64,000 bases of DNA, taken from Nocardioides malaquae (GTDB lineage Bacteria > Actinomycetota > Actinomycetes > Propionibacteriales > Nocardioidaceae). The translations under genes and the position numbers were made by a program. The DNA lies in the NCBI RefSeq assembly GCF_015070385.1, contig NZ_JADCSA010000001.1:124001-188000 (forward strand), given 5' to 3'. Positions 45,274 to 59,968 of this stretch are shown here, one piece after another. Numbering within the stretch: the first letter of the stretch is position 1; every line of letters begins with the position of its first letter. The notes beneath the pieces are model-generated. The model did no database searches. It saw nothing but the letters and a program-made list of their open reading frames with translations, and had not been told where the DNA came from.

Positions 45274-46384
45274 TGAATCGCAACTCCCTCTTGTCCCCCA
45301 GGATGCCCTGAGGTCTGTAGATGACGAGCAGCATCAGCGCCACGCCCACGACGATCCAGGAGAACTGCTCCGTCTGCTGGGTGTTCATCAGGCTGTCGGG
45401 GATGGTGGCGTTGGCCGTGCCCTTGATGAAGATGCGCACCGAGAAGAAGAGGATCGATCCCAGGACGGGGCCGAAGATCGTGGCGGCGCCTCCGAGCAGC
45501 AGCGCGGTCCACGCGAAGAACGTCAGGGCGCGACCCATCGAGTCAGGCTGGACCGACGCCGGGAGCACGTAGACAATACCCCCGAGGGCACCGAGGGTGC
45601 CTCCGATCACCAGGGCCTGCATCTTCACGACGAAGACGTTCTTGCCCAGGCTCAGGATGGCGTGCTCGTCCTCCCTGATGCCCCGGAGCAGGCGGCCCCA
45701 GGGGCTGCGGACCAGGAGGAAGACCCCCAGCACGCAGAGCGCCACCAGCGACCAGGCGACGAAGCGCACCCACCAGCCGTTGACACCGGTCATCTGGTAG
45801 TCCAGGAAGAAGAAGCTCGCGCTGCCGTCGCCGAAGAAGGAGAGGTCGGTGAAGGGGTCGCGGTACTGCTTGCCCTGCAGCCCCTGCGCCGCGCCGGTGT
45901 AGTCGGTCAGCAGGGCTGAACGGCCGACGTACCGGATGATCTCGGCTGCCGAGATGGTCACGATCGCGAGGTAGTCACCGCGCAGCTTCAGGGTCGGCAT
46001 GCCGAGCAGGAGGGCGAAGAGCACCCCCGCCAGGAGCCCCACCAGCGCTGCGACGGGCAGGGGCAGGCCCTGGATGATGGAGATGGTGAACCCGTAGGCA
46101 CCCAGCAGCATGAACCCGGACTGGCCGATGTTGAGCAGACCGGTGAAGCCGAAGTGCACGTTGAGCCCGATGACCGCGATGGCCACGGCCGCCGTCTGCG
46201 GGCTGATCGCCTCGCGCACCATCGACCGGGCGATCGCGCCCGGGGCACCCGGCACGAACTCGCCCACCACCAGCAGGACCAGGAATCCGGCGAGCATGCC
46301 ACCGGCGATGAGGAGGGCCCGCCGTGCCGCGCGGCTGCGCCGGGTCGGCTCCTCGCGGCCCTGGGTCTCGGTGTCGATCGTCAT
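45266..46384 (-). CDS. livM: Branched-chain amino-acid-type ABC transporter permease LivM
   Basis: A 372-residue permease with about 10 helices. The permease loop LSLGKNVFVVKMQALVIGGTLGALGG (shown in part; about residues 240-260) and LRGDYLAIVTISAAEI are LivM signatures. AAGGAGG lies 7 nt before the ATG, 13 bp after livH stops. The C-terminus ends with VIYRPQGILGDKRELR. It pairs with LivH in the membrane. Confidence 0.94.
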   Translation of the reverse strand: MTIDTETQGREEPTRRSRAARRALLIAGGMLAGFLVLLVVGEFVPGAPGAIARSMVREAISPQTAAVAIAVIGLNVHFGFTGLLNIGQSGFMLLGAYGFTISIIQGLPLPVAALVGLLAGVLFALLLGMPTLKLRGDYLAIVTISAAEIIRYVGRSALLTDYTGAAQGLQGKQYRDPFTDLSFFGDGSASFFFLDYQMTGVNGWWVRFVAWSLVALCVLGVFLLVRSPWGRLLRGIREDEHAILSLGKNVFVVKMQALVIGGTLGALGGIVYVLPASVQPDSMGRALTFFAWTALLLGGAATIFGPVLGSILFFSVRIFIKGTANATIPDSLMNTQQTEQFSWIVVGVALMLLVIYRPQGILGDKRELRFNV

Positions 46385-46397
46385 GTCGATGCCTCCT

Positions 46398-47720
46398 TCA
46401 GCCGACCCGCTGCGCCTTGCCGAGCAGGCCCTGGGGCCGCACGAGCAGGAGCAGGATGAGGATCAGCATCGCGGTCGCGTACTTGAAGTCGCCCGGCATG
46501 CCGAGCGCAGGTGCCAGCTCCACGACCAACCCGATGATGAGCGAACCGATCAGGGCGCCGAAGGCGGTGCCGAGTCCCCCCAGGGTGACGGCGGCGAAGA
46601 GGAGCAGCAGGATCTGCATGCCGGAGTCCCACTTGATGCCGTTCATCACCAGGGCGTACATGATCCCCGAGAGCCCGGCGAGGGCGGCCGACACGGTCCA
46701 CACGAGACGGATCACCCGGTCGACGTCGATGCCCGAGGCGGCCGCGAGGTCGGGGTTGTCGGCCACCGCACGGGTGGCCCGACCGATCCGGGTCTTCAGC
46801 AACCCCAACCCGACCGCTGCCAGGACCACGACGGCGATGCCCATGGCGGAGAAGGAGATGGTGGTCATCGTGATCGGCCCGATCTCCGTCACCGCGGCAT
46901 TCTCCTTGGTGACCCGGACCGTCCCTGCGCCCACGAAGAACTGGAAGCAGTACTGCAGTGCGAGGGAGAGGCCGATCGTCACGATCAGCAGCTGGGTCAG
47001 GCCCAACCCACGACGCCGCAACGGTTGCCAGATCACTCTGTCCTGGGTCCAGCCCACCGCCGCACAGATCGCGACGGTGATCGCGGCTCCCACCCAGAGG
47101 TTGAGACCGCCCACGTTGACGAAGCCGTAGGCCAGCATGCCGCCGAGCGTGACCTGCTCGGCGTGGGCGAAGTTGGAGAGCCGGGTCGTGCCGTAGATGA
47201 GGGAGAGACCGATCGACGCGAGCGCCAGCATCAGGCCCAGGCGTACGCCGTTGGCGGCACTCTGGACCAGGTAGTCGCCGAAGGTGCGCTCGGAGCTGTA
47301 GGAGGTGGTCCGGACGGGGATGAGGCCCGCGGTGGTCTTGCCCAGCTGGACCTGGACCGTGGCCGTGCCCTCGGTCGCCACGTTGTCGGGCAGGGAGTCG
47401 GCAACGATCTCGATCTCCCACTGGCCCTCCTCCGTGGCCTGGAGGTTCCACCGTCCGGTGTCACTGGTCGTGACGGTCTCCTCGACACCCGACGGGGAGG
47501 TCAGGACCAGGTCGACGTCGGGCAGGACCCCCTCCTCGGTGCGCAACGTGCCCGCGATGCACGCCGACTCCTCCGACGGCATGCACATGGTCTCGACGGC
47601 GTGCGCCGGTGGACCCAGGAGCGCGAGGAGCGCGAGCACCATCAGTGGCACCCCTCGTCGCGTGCCGTGCTGGAGAACGCGTCGCGCCCACCCTCCGGGC
47701 GGTCGTGGATGCTGCTTCAC
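46398..47720 (-). CDS. livH: Permease LivH fused to a secreted N-terminal domain
   Basis: A 440-residue permease. Residues 23-41 form a signal peptide (VPLMVLALLALLG, cleavage after AHA). Residues 42-138 form an extracytoplasmic beta-sandwich with one C-x-x-x-x-x-x-C pair (MCMPSEESACIAG), resembling the transthyretin-like carboxypeptidase regulatory fold. The permease follows from about 145 (FGDYLVQSAANGVRLGLMLALASIG). LSNFAHAEQVTLGGM and NPDLAAASGIDVDRV are LivH signatures. GTG 47720 has GGAGG four bases upstream. First gene of livHMGF. Confidence 0.9.
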   Translation of the reverse strand: MKQHPRPPGGWARRVLQHGTRRGVPLMVLALLALLGPPAHAVETMCMPSEESACIAGTLRTEEGVLPDVDLVLTSPSGVEETVTTSDTGRWNLQATEEGQWEIEIVADSLPDNVATEGTATVQVQLGKTTAGLIPVRTTSYSSERTFGDYLVQSAANGVRLGLMLALASIGLSLIYGTTRLSNFAHAEQVTLGGMLAYGFVNVGGLNLWVGAAITVAICAAVGWTQDRVIWQPLRRRGLGLTQLLIVTIGLSLALQYCFQFFVGAGTVRVTKENAAVTEIGPITMTTISFSAMGIAVVVLAAVGLGLLKTRIGRATRAVADNPDLAAASGIDVDRVIRLVWTVSAALAGLSGIMYALVMNGIKWDSGMQILLLLFAAVTLGGLGTAFGALIGSLIIGLVVELAPALGMPGDFKYATAMLILILLLLVRPQGLLGKAQRVG

Positions 47721-47867
47721 CGGGCCTCCGTTCCCACGCCCCCCACGGACGCACTGGGAAGTGTAGGTGCGGAACGCCGTTCGTGTGCAGCACGTCACAC
47801 CGCCGGAGCGCAGTGATGCCAAAAAGTGACCTTCTTGGCCCAGCGGCACCAGTCCCCCGTGCCGGGA

Positions 47868-48470
47868 TCAGCCCTTCGCGACTCCGGGACCGTGCTCGAT
47901 GACCCCGTCGGCCACCTGACGCATGGAGAGGCGGAGGTCCATGGCGGTCTTCTGGATCCACCGGAAGGCCTCGACCTCGCTGATGCCGAGCTCGCTCTGG
48001 AGCAGGCCCTTGGCCCGGTCCATCGACTTGCGGGTCTCGAGCCGTTCGGCGAGGTCGGCCACCTCCGACTCGAGGGCGCGGACCTCGGCGAACCGGGCCA
48101 CCGCCATCTCGACGGTGGGCGCCAGGTCGGAGCGGCTGAAGGGCTTCAACAGATAGGCCATGGCGCCCGCGTCCCGGGCGCGTTCGACCAGCTCGCGCTG
48201 GCTGAAGGCGGTGAGGATCACCACCGGACAGATCCGCTGGGCGGCGATGCGCTCGGCGGCGGCGATCCCGTCGAGCACCGGCATCTTCACGTCGAGGATC
48301 ACCAGGTCGGGGCGGAGCTCCTCGGCCAGCTCCACCGCCCGCTGGCCGTCAGCCGCCTGCCCGACGACCTCGTAGCCCTCCTCCTGGAGCATCTCTGCGA
48401 GGTCCATGCGGATGAGTGCCTCGTCCTCGGCGATCACGACGGTGGGGGCGGCTACGGGCGATGCGGTCAC
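47868..48470 (-). CDS. pdtaR: ANTAR-domain response regulator (PdtaR-like)
   Basis: A 200-residue response regulator that binds RNA rather than DNA. Receiver domain: acidic pair EDE (residues 15-17), phospho-acceptor D60 in LVILDVKMP, conserved T/S and K in ILTAFSQ and LLKPFS. ANTAR domain (about 140-195) with LAERLETRKSMDRAKGLLQ and SEVEAFRWIQKTAMDLRLS. The M. tuberculosis counterpart (Rv1626) is also in the pyk-polA region. GTG 48470 lies 6 nt after TAACCT, so the mRNA is probably leaderless. Likely anti-terminates target mRNAs with ANTAR hairpins. Confidence 0.93.
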   Translation of the reverse strand: MTASPVAAPTVVIAEDEALIRMDLAEMLQEEGYEVVGQAADGQRAVELAEELRPDLVILDVKMPVLDGIAAAERIAAQRICPVVILTAFSQRELVERARDAGAMAYLLKPFSRSDLAPTVEMAVARFAEVRALESEVADLAERLETRKSMDRAKGLLQSELGISEVEAFRWIQKTAMDLRLSMRQVADGVIEHGPGVAKG

Positions 48471-48476
48471 GACCAG

Positions 48477-48482
48477 AGGTTA
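48477..48482 (-). promoter_or_regulatory. -10 box of leaderless pdtaR promoter
   Basis: Minus-strand TAACCT (TAnnnT) ends 6 nt before GTG 48470. On the + strand TAAGTT at 48522-48527, 15 nt before the tRNA, is the matching candidate for the tRNA gene. Confidence 0.45.
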
Positions 48483-48542
48483 TCCCCTGCCCCGAGGTGC
48501 CCCGACAGCCCGCACCTGGAGTAAGTTGTGCTCCGCACGCGG

Positions 48543-48616
48543 GCCCCGGTATCCCAACCGGTAGAGGAAGCGGTCTCAAACACCGTCCAGTGTGGGTTCG
48601 AATCCCACCCGGGGCA
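48543..48616 (+). tRNA. tRNA with CAA anticodon (Leu by code), class-I shape
   Basis: Acceptor stem GCCCCGG (48543-48549) pairs with CCGGGGC (48609-48615); discriminator A48616; CCA not encoded. D arm: 3-bp stem and GG in the loop. Anticodon arm GCGGT/ACCGT with loop CTCAAAC, anticodon CAA at 48577-48579. T arm GTGGG/CCCAC with loop TTCGAAT. The variable region is only 5 nt (48587-48591), whereas normal bacterial tRNA-Leu has a long variable arm. Gene lies on the + strand between pdtaR and pyk, with a short D stem and one C-A mismatch. A similar tRNA may be conserved at this locus in other actinobacteria (from memory; not verified). Confidence 0.75.
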
Positions 48617-48625
48617 CCCGTGTGG

Positions 48626-50074
48626 TCAGGAGTCCTTGCGGTAGGCCGGGGCCACGGCGTTGATCGCGTCCCCCACCCGGTGGACGCGCAAGGCGTTCGT
48701 CGAGCCGGGGATGCCCGCCGGGGTGCCGGCCGTGATGACGATGAAGTCGCCCTCCACGACGCGCCCCGAGGCCAGCATCACCTCGTCGATCTGCAGCACC
48801 ATCTCGTCGGTGGTGGCCACGTGGGCAGTCTGCAGCGTGTCCAGGCCCCAGGTCAGGGCCAGCCGGTTGCGGGTCGACTCCAACGGCGAGAAGGCCAACA
48901 TCGGGATCGCACCGCGGTAGCGGGCCAGCCGCTGGGCCGAGTCGCCGCTCTGGGTGAAGGCGACGAGGTACTTGGCGCCCATGCGGTGAGCGACCTCGTT
49001 GGCGGCCTTCGAGATGATCCCGCCCTTGGTGCGGGGCTGCCAGTCCACCGCTGCCATCCGGGCCAGGCCATGGTCCTCGGTGTTCTCGACGATGCGGGAC
49101 ATCGTGCGCACCGCGGCAATCGGGTGGCGCCCCACGCTCGTCTCCCCGGACAGCATCACCGCGTCGGCGCCGTCGAGCACGGCGTTGGCGACGTCGGAGG
49201 CCTCGGCGCGGGTCGGGGCGGGTGCGCTGATCATCGACTCCAGCATCTGGGTCGCGACGATCACCGGCTTCGCGTGGCGGCGGGCCAGCTCGATCAGGAT
49301 CTTCTGGAGCAGCGGCACCTGCTCCAGCGGGCACTCCACCCCGAGGTCTCCACGGGCGACCATGAGGCCGTCGAAGGCGTCGATGATCGACTCACGGTTG
49401 TCGATGGCCTGCGGCTTCTCGATCTTCGCGATGACCGGGACGGTGACTCCCTCCTCCGCCATGATGGCCCGGACGTCGTCGGCGTCCTCGGCCTGGCGCA
49501 CGAAGCTCAGCGCGATGAAGTCGACGCCCTGACGCAGCGCCCAGCGCAGGTCCTCGGAGTCCTTCTCCGACAGGGCCGGCACCGAGACCGCGACGCCGGG
49601 CAGGTTGATGCCCTTGTGGTTGGAGACCGCTCCCCCGACGACGACCTTCACGTGCACGTCGGGACCGTCGACGTCGACGACCTCCAACCGGACCTTGCCG
49701 TCGTCGACCAGGATGGGGTCACCGGGAGCGACGTCGCCGGGCAGGCCCTTGTACGTCGTGCCGCACTCGACGCTGTCGCCCTCGACGTCGCGAGTGGTGA
49801 TGGTCCAGGCCTGCCCCGGCACCAGCACGACCGGACCGTCCCGGAAGACGCCCAGCCGGATCTTGGGGCCCTGCAGGTCGGCGAAGACCCCGATGGCCTT
49901 GCCGGTGGATCGGCTGACCTCCCGCACCATCGCGTAGGTCCTCGCGTGGTCGGCGTGGGTGCCGTGACTCATGTTGAGCCGAGCGACGTCCATGCCTGCC
50001 TCGACCAGCTCACGGATCTTCTCAGGGCTGTCGACAGCCGGGCCAAGGGTGCAGACGATCTTTGCTCTACGCAC
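48626..50074 (-). CDS. pyk: Pyruvate kinase
   Basis: Glycolytic enzyme turning phosphoenolpyruvate and ADP into pyruvate and ATP; 482 residues. Substrate/metal sites: RLNMSHGTH (about residue 35), ADLQGPKIRLG (about 66), PVIAKIEKPQAIDN (about 220), MVARGDLGVE (about 245) and the C-terminal allosteric domain. GTG 50074 lies 7 nt after TAGACT, so the mRNA is probably leaderless. Ends 10 bp from the 3' end of the tRNA on the opposite strand. Confidence 0.96.
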   Translation of the reverse strand: MRRAKIVCTLGPAVDSPEKIRELVEAGMDVARLNMSHGTHADHARTYAMVREVSRSTGKAIGVFADLQGPKIRLGVFRDGPVVLVPGQAWTITTRDVEGDSVECGTTYKGLPGDVAPGDPILVDDGKVRLEVVDVDGPDVHVKVVVGGAVSNHKGINLPGVAVSVPALSEKDSEDLRWALRQGVDFIALSFVRQAEDADDVRAIMAEEGVTVPVIAKIEKPQAIDNRESIIDAFDGLMVARGDLGVECPLEQVPLLQKILIELARRHAKPVIVATQMLESMISAPAPTRAEASDVANAVLDGADAVMLSGETSVGRHPIAAVRTMSRIVENTEDHGLARMAAVDWQPRTKGGIISKAANEVAHRMGAKYLVAFTQSGDSAQRLARYRGAIPMLAFSPLESTRNRLALTWGLDTLQTAHVATTDEMVLQIDEVMLASGRVVEGDFIVITAGTPAGIPGSTNALRVHRVGDAINAVAPAYRKDS

Positions 50075-50081
50075 GGGCAGG

Positions 50082-50087
50082 AGTCTA
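50082..50087 (-). promoter_or_regulatory. -10 box of leaderless pyk promoter
   Basis: Minus-strand TAGACT, a perfect TAnnnT, ends 7 nt before GTG 50074. Confidence 0.5.
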
Positions 50088-50166
50088 CCGACCCGCCCTG
50101 CTGGGTCGTGTCACCGCGATGTCACGCGCGTGAACATCGGCCCACTCACCCACCGCTGATGCCGAA

Positions 50167-50201
50167 CGGCCGGGCCGCCCCCCGTGGGGGCGACCCGGCC
50201 G
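50167..50201 (-). terminator. Hairpin terminator after gltD
   Basis: A GC-rich stem of about 15 bp (arms from 50167 and to 50201) with one G-U pair in minus-strand RNA, 20 bp beyond the gltD stop. Confidence 0.75.
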
Positions 50202-50220
50202 CGCCGGTCGTAAGTGCCGC

Positions 50221-51673
50221 TCAGACGGCCAGCGGTCGCTCCGTCGGGGGGATCGGAGCCGGCAGCTCCGTCGTCCCGGTGAGGAACTCGTCGACCGCGG
50301 CGGCGGCCGCGCGGCCCTCGGCGATTGCCCACACGATGAGAGACTGTCCACGCCCCGCGTCGCCGGCGACGTACACACCCTCGACCGAGGTGGCGTAGCG
50401 GTCGTCGCGGACGATCGTGCCGCGGGCGTCGATCTCCACACCCAGCTGCTCGACGAGACCGGGCTGCTCAGGACCCACGAATCCCATGGCGAGCAGCACC
50501 AGGTCGGCCGGCAGCTCGCGCTCGGTGCCCGGGACCGGCTGGAACGACCCGTCGACCTCGACGATGCGCAGGGCCTTGACCCGACCCTCCTCGTCGCCGA
50601 CGAACTCGGTGGTGGAGATCGAGTAGACCCGTTCGCCACCCTCCTCGTGGGCCGAGGAGACCCGGAAGATCATCGGGTAGGTCGGCCACGGCTGGCCGGC
50701 CGGCCGCTCCGTGCTCGGCTGCGGAAGGATCTCGAGCTGCGTGACGCTGGCGGCGCCGTGGCGGATCGAGGTGCCGAGGCAGTCGGCGCCCGTGTCGCCT
50801 CCACCGATGATGACCACGTGCTTGCCGTCGGCGCGGATCTGGCCCTCGACGGTCTCGCCGAATGCCTCACGGTTGGCCTGCGGCAGGAACTCCATCGCCT
50901 GGTGGATGCCGTCGAGCTCCCGCCCCGGGACCGGCAGGTCACGCGGGACGGTGGAACCGACGGCCAGCACGACGGCGTCGTAGCGCTGACGGAGCCGCTC
51001 ACCGGTCAGGGTGCCCTGACCGACCTCCACACCGCTGCGGAAGATCGTGCCCTCGCGGCGCATCTGGTCGAGGCGACGGTCGAGGTGCTTCTTCTCCATC
51101 TTGAACTCGGGGATGCCGTAGCGCAGCAGGCCCCCGGGCTTGTCGGCCCGCTCGTAGACCGCGACCGTGTGACCGGCCCGGGTGAGCTGCTGGGCGGCGG
51201 CCAGACCTGCGGGTCCGGAGCCGACCACGGCCACCGTCTTGCCCGAGAGCCACTCAGGGGCCTCGGGGCGGACGTACCCGGAGTCCCAGGCACGGTCGAT
51301 GATGGAGACCTCGACGTTCTTGATGGTCACCGCCGGCTGGTTGATGCCGACGACGCAGGCCGTCTCGCACGGGGCCGGGCAGAGCCGGCCGGTGAACTCG
51401 GGGAAGTTGTTCGTCTTGTGCAGACGGTCCATCGCCCCGTCCCAGTCGTCGCGGTAGACCAGGTCGTTCCACTCCGGGATCAGGTTGCCCAGGGGGCAAC
51501 CCTGGTGGCAGAACGGGATGCCGCAGTCCATGCAACGGCTCGCCTGCGTCCGGATGATCGGCAGGAGGGCACGCCCGGCGCTGCCGGGGTAGACCTCGTT
51601 CCAGTCGTTGACTCGCTCCTCCACCGCACGACGGTCAGCAACCTGACGCTCGTGCTTGAGGAAGCCCTTCGGG

Positions 51674-51681
<8 letters not shown>
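50221..51681 (-). CDS. gltD: Glutamate synthase small subunit
   Basis: NADPH-dependent glutamate synthase beta chain, 486 residues. The N-terminal 4Fe-4S cluster region is [18 protein letters not shown] (about residues 49-66), with a second Cys set in [14 protein letters not shown]-binding [13 protein letters not shown] (about 153) and NADPH-binding [11 protein letters not shown] (about 290) follow. The ATG overlaps the gltB stop by 8 bp (ATGGCTGA), so translation is coupled. With GltB it makes two glutamates from glutamine and 2-oxoglutarate. Confidence 0.96.
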
Positions 51682-56218
<4,537 letters not shown>

Positions 56219-56371
56219 GGGCATTTCTCCCGTCGTCCTGGTGGTCACCACCCGCCAGGGGCGGGTGCGCCACGAAGTGCAGATCGCGCGGGACGACGTT
56301 GGCCCGGACGACGAACAGTAGCACCCCGACGCTCGAGGACGCCGAAACGGGGGAAGGGGGCCCCTTCAGGA

Positions 56372-57280
56372 TCAGCCGTCGGACCGCGGGTCGTCAACAC
56401 CCTGCGGTGCCGCGGACTCGAGGGGGGTCCCGGCGTCTCCCTGCAACGCTGACGGACGGCCGCTCCCCCGCCGCCCGAGGACGACGAAGGCGACCAGGGC
56501 AACCGCGAAGAGCACCAGCGAGGTCCAGGAGTTGAGGCGCAGGCCCAGCAGGTCGTCGTACTGGACCGTGTCGATGCGGAGGTTCTCGATCCACCCGCGA
56601 CCGGCGGTGTAGACCATGACGTAGAGGGCCACGACCTGTCCCGGGTGCAGCCTGTGCCGACGATCGATCCAGAGCAGCAGCAGGCACCCGGCGACGGCCC
56701 ACAGCGACTCGTAGAGGAACGTCGGGTGGAAGGCGACGTCAGCCCCGACGAACTCGTAGGGACGGTGGTCGTCGTCGATCTCGAGTCCCCACGGCAGGTC
56801 GGTGGGCGCGCCGTAGAGTTCCTGGTTGAACCAGTTGCCCCACCGCCCGATGCCCTGGGCCAGCAGCACGCCGGGGGCGAGGGCGTCCAAGAAGGGCAGC
56901 ACCGTGATGCCCTTGAGCCGGGCACCGATGACGACGCCCAGCGCGCCGAGGGCGACCGCGCCCCAGATGCCCAGGCCGCCCCGCCACACGTACAGGGCGG
57001 TGATCGGGTCCTGCCCCTCCCCGAAGTAGAGGTGGTGGTCGGTGACCACGTGGTAGAGCCGCCCACCCACGAGGCCGAACGGGACCGCCCACAGGGCGAG
57101 GTCCTGGACGTCGCCGGGCGTGCCGCCGCGCGCGACCCAGCGCCGCTCGCCCATCCAGACCGCCACGACGACTCCGGCGATGATGCACAGGGCGTAGGCG
57201 CGCAGCGGGAAGGGCCCCAGCTGCCACACGCCCTGGTCGGGGCTGGGGATGGTCAGGGGCAGGAGCACGTCGAGCAGCAT
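56372..57280 (-). CDS. lgt: Phosphatidylglycerol-prolipoprotein diacylglyceryl transferase
   Basis: Integral membrane enzyme attaching diacylglycerol to the lipobox cysteine; 302 residues, about 7 helices. The signature GIGRWGNWFNQELYG is at residues 143-157. RAYALCIIAG (about 27) and GGRLYHVVTD (about 73) hold the conserved R and H/Y residues. The tail (about 270-302) is hydrophilic. GAGAGG lies 4 nt before the ATG. It is 8 bp downstream of the SCO lipoprotein gene and ends the trpC-lgt transcription unit. Confidence 0.95.
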   Translation of the reverse strand: MLLDVLLPLTIPSPDQGVWQLGPFPLRAYALCIIAGVVVAVWMGERRWVARGGTPGDVQDLALWAVPFGLVGGRLYHVVTDHHLYFGEGQDPITALYVWRGGLGIWGAVALGALGVVIGARLKGITVLPFLDALAPGVLLAQGIGRWGNWFNQELYGAPTDLPWGLEIDDDHRPYEFVGADVAFHPTFLYESLWAVAGCLLLLWIDRRHRLHPGQVVALYVMVYTAGRGWIENLRIDTVQYDDLLGLRLNSWTSLVLFAVALVAFVVLGRRGSGRPSALQGDAGTPLESAAPQGVDDPRSDG

Positions 57281-57288
57281 GGGGCCTC

Positions 57289-57927
57289 TCAGCGGGTCAG
57301 GAGGATCTCGATGTCGGTCGACATCTGACGAGCCGAGATGTCCTTGGTCCAGACGATCTGCCCCATGCCCTCGGCGTCGAGGCCGACGACATGGTCGGAG
57401 TGAACGACCTCGTAGCCGCCGCTGGGCAGCTTGTCGCCCTCCTCGACGGCCACCTTCACCGAGAGGCCGCTCTCGACCACCGCGTCGAGGTCACCGGTGA
57501 GTCCCTCGAAGGAGGGGTCGTAACGGTCGAGGTAGGCGCGCAGCGTCTTCTCGTCGTCACGGGCCGGGTCGGTGGTCACGAAGACCACGTCGACGCGCTC
57601 GCGCAGGTCGTCGTCGAGCTGGGTGACCGCGGACGTGATGGTGGACATCACGATGCCGCAGATGTCCGGGCACCGGGTGTACCCGAAGAAGACCAGCGTC
57701 AGGTCGTTGTCGACGTCAGACAGCGACCGCGCCTCCCCCTCCGTGGTCCGCAGCGGCACGGAGGACGCCTCGTAGGGCTGGTCGAGCTCGGCCCCGCTGA
57801 TGCGGGCAGGCTCCTCGGTGGCCCCGCCGTCGCCGCAGGACGCGAGCGCCAGCAGGGCGACCAGGGCCGTGACCAGGGCCGCGAGCGACCGCGCGGCCCG
57901 GGTGGCCGGGCTCGTGAGAGGCGTCAC
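57289..57927 (-). CDS. SCO1/SenC-family copper-binding lipoprotein
   Basis: A 212-residue lipoprotein with lipobox LLALASCG (about residue 31). The SCO copper site is intact: CPDIC (CxxxC, about residues 86-90) and H in HSDHVVG (about 177). The thioredoxin-like fold assists CuA assembly in cytochrome c oxidase. The GTG at 57927 overlaps the trpA stop (GTGA), so it is coupled to the trp genes although functionally unrelated; it is followed directly by lgt, which would lipidate it. Confidence 0.9.
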   Translation of the reverse strand: MTPLTSPATRAARSLAALVTALVALLALASCGDGGATEEPARISGAELDQPYEASSVPLRTTEGEARSLSDVDNDLTLVFFGYTRCPDICGIVMSTITSAVTQLDDDLRERVDVVFVTTDPARDDEKTLRAYLDRYDPSFEGLTGDLDAVVESGLSVKVAVEEGDKLPSGGYEVVHSDHVVGLDAEGMGQIVWTKDISARQMSTDIEILLTR

Positions 57928-58723
57928 CGGCGTACCCCGGCAGCCAGCTCCTCGGTCAGCGCACCGAGGGCCTTGAGCCCCGCGACCGGGTCGTCGAGGT
58001 GCTGCTGGAGCACCCGCACGAAGGCCGAACCCACGATGACGCCGTCGGCGAAGGCAGCGATCTCGTGGGCCTGGGCCCCGGTGCTGACGCCGAGGCCGAC
58101 CCCGACGGGCAAGTCGGTGGTGGCCTTGGTGCGACGCACCAGCGGCTCGGCCAGGTCACTGGTGGTGGCGCGCGCCCCGGTCACCCCCATCACGGCGGTG
58201 GCGTAGACGAAACCGCGGCAGGCGGCCGTGGTCATGGCGATGCGGGCGTCGGTCGACGACGGGGCGACCAGGAAGATCTTGTCCAGCCCTCGGGCGTCGG
58301 CGGCGGCGATCCACTCCTGGCCGGAGTCGGGGGTGATGTCCGGGGTGATGAGGCCCGCGCCACCGGCAGAGGCCAGGTCCGTGGCGAACCGCTCGACGCC
58401 GTAGCGCTCGACCGGGTTCCAGTAGGTCATCACGACGGTGGGGGTGCCGGTCGCGGCCACCGCCTCGACGACGCGCAGCACGTCGCGGGTGCGCGTGCCG
58501 GCCTCGAGGGCGTGCTGGGCCGCGGCCTGGATGGTGGGGCCGTCCATCACCGGGTCGGAGTAGGGCAGACCGATCTCGATCACGTCGCAGCCGGAGTCGA
58601 CGAGGACCTTCATCGCCTCGATCGACCCCTGCACGTCGGGGAACCCGGCGGGCAGGTAGCCGACCAGGGCGGCCCGCCCCTCGTCGCGGGCGCGGGCGTA
58701 GGCGCGTGCGGTGGTGTTGACGC

Positions 58724-58727
<4 letters not shown>
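57924..58727 (-). CDS. trpA: Tryptophan synthase alpha chain
   Basis: A 267-residue TIM-barrel subunit that cleaves indole-3-glycerol phosphate. Catalytic Glu and Asp are E51 ([11 protein letters not shown]) and D62 (MDGPTIQ). GTG 58727 overlaps the trpB stop (GTGA). [13 protein letters not shown] and VGSAFVR are phosphate-binding loops. Confidence 0.96.

Positions 58728-59964
<1,237 letters not shown>

Positions 59965-59968
<4 letters not shown>

Noticed and set aside
56352-56368. Palindrome GAAGGGGGCCCCTTC upstream of lgt's end
   Set aside because: The arms meet without a loop, so it is not a normal terminator hairpin, and it lacks a promoter context for an operator.
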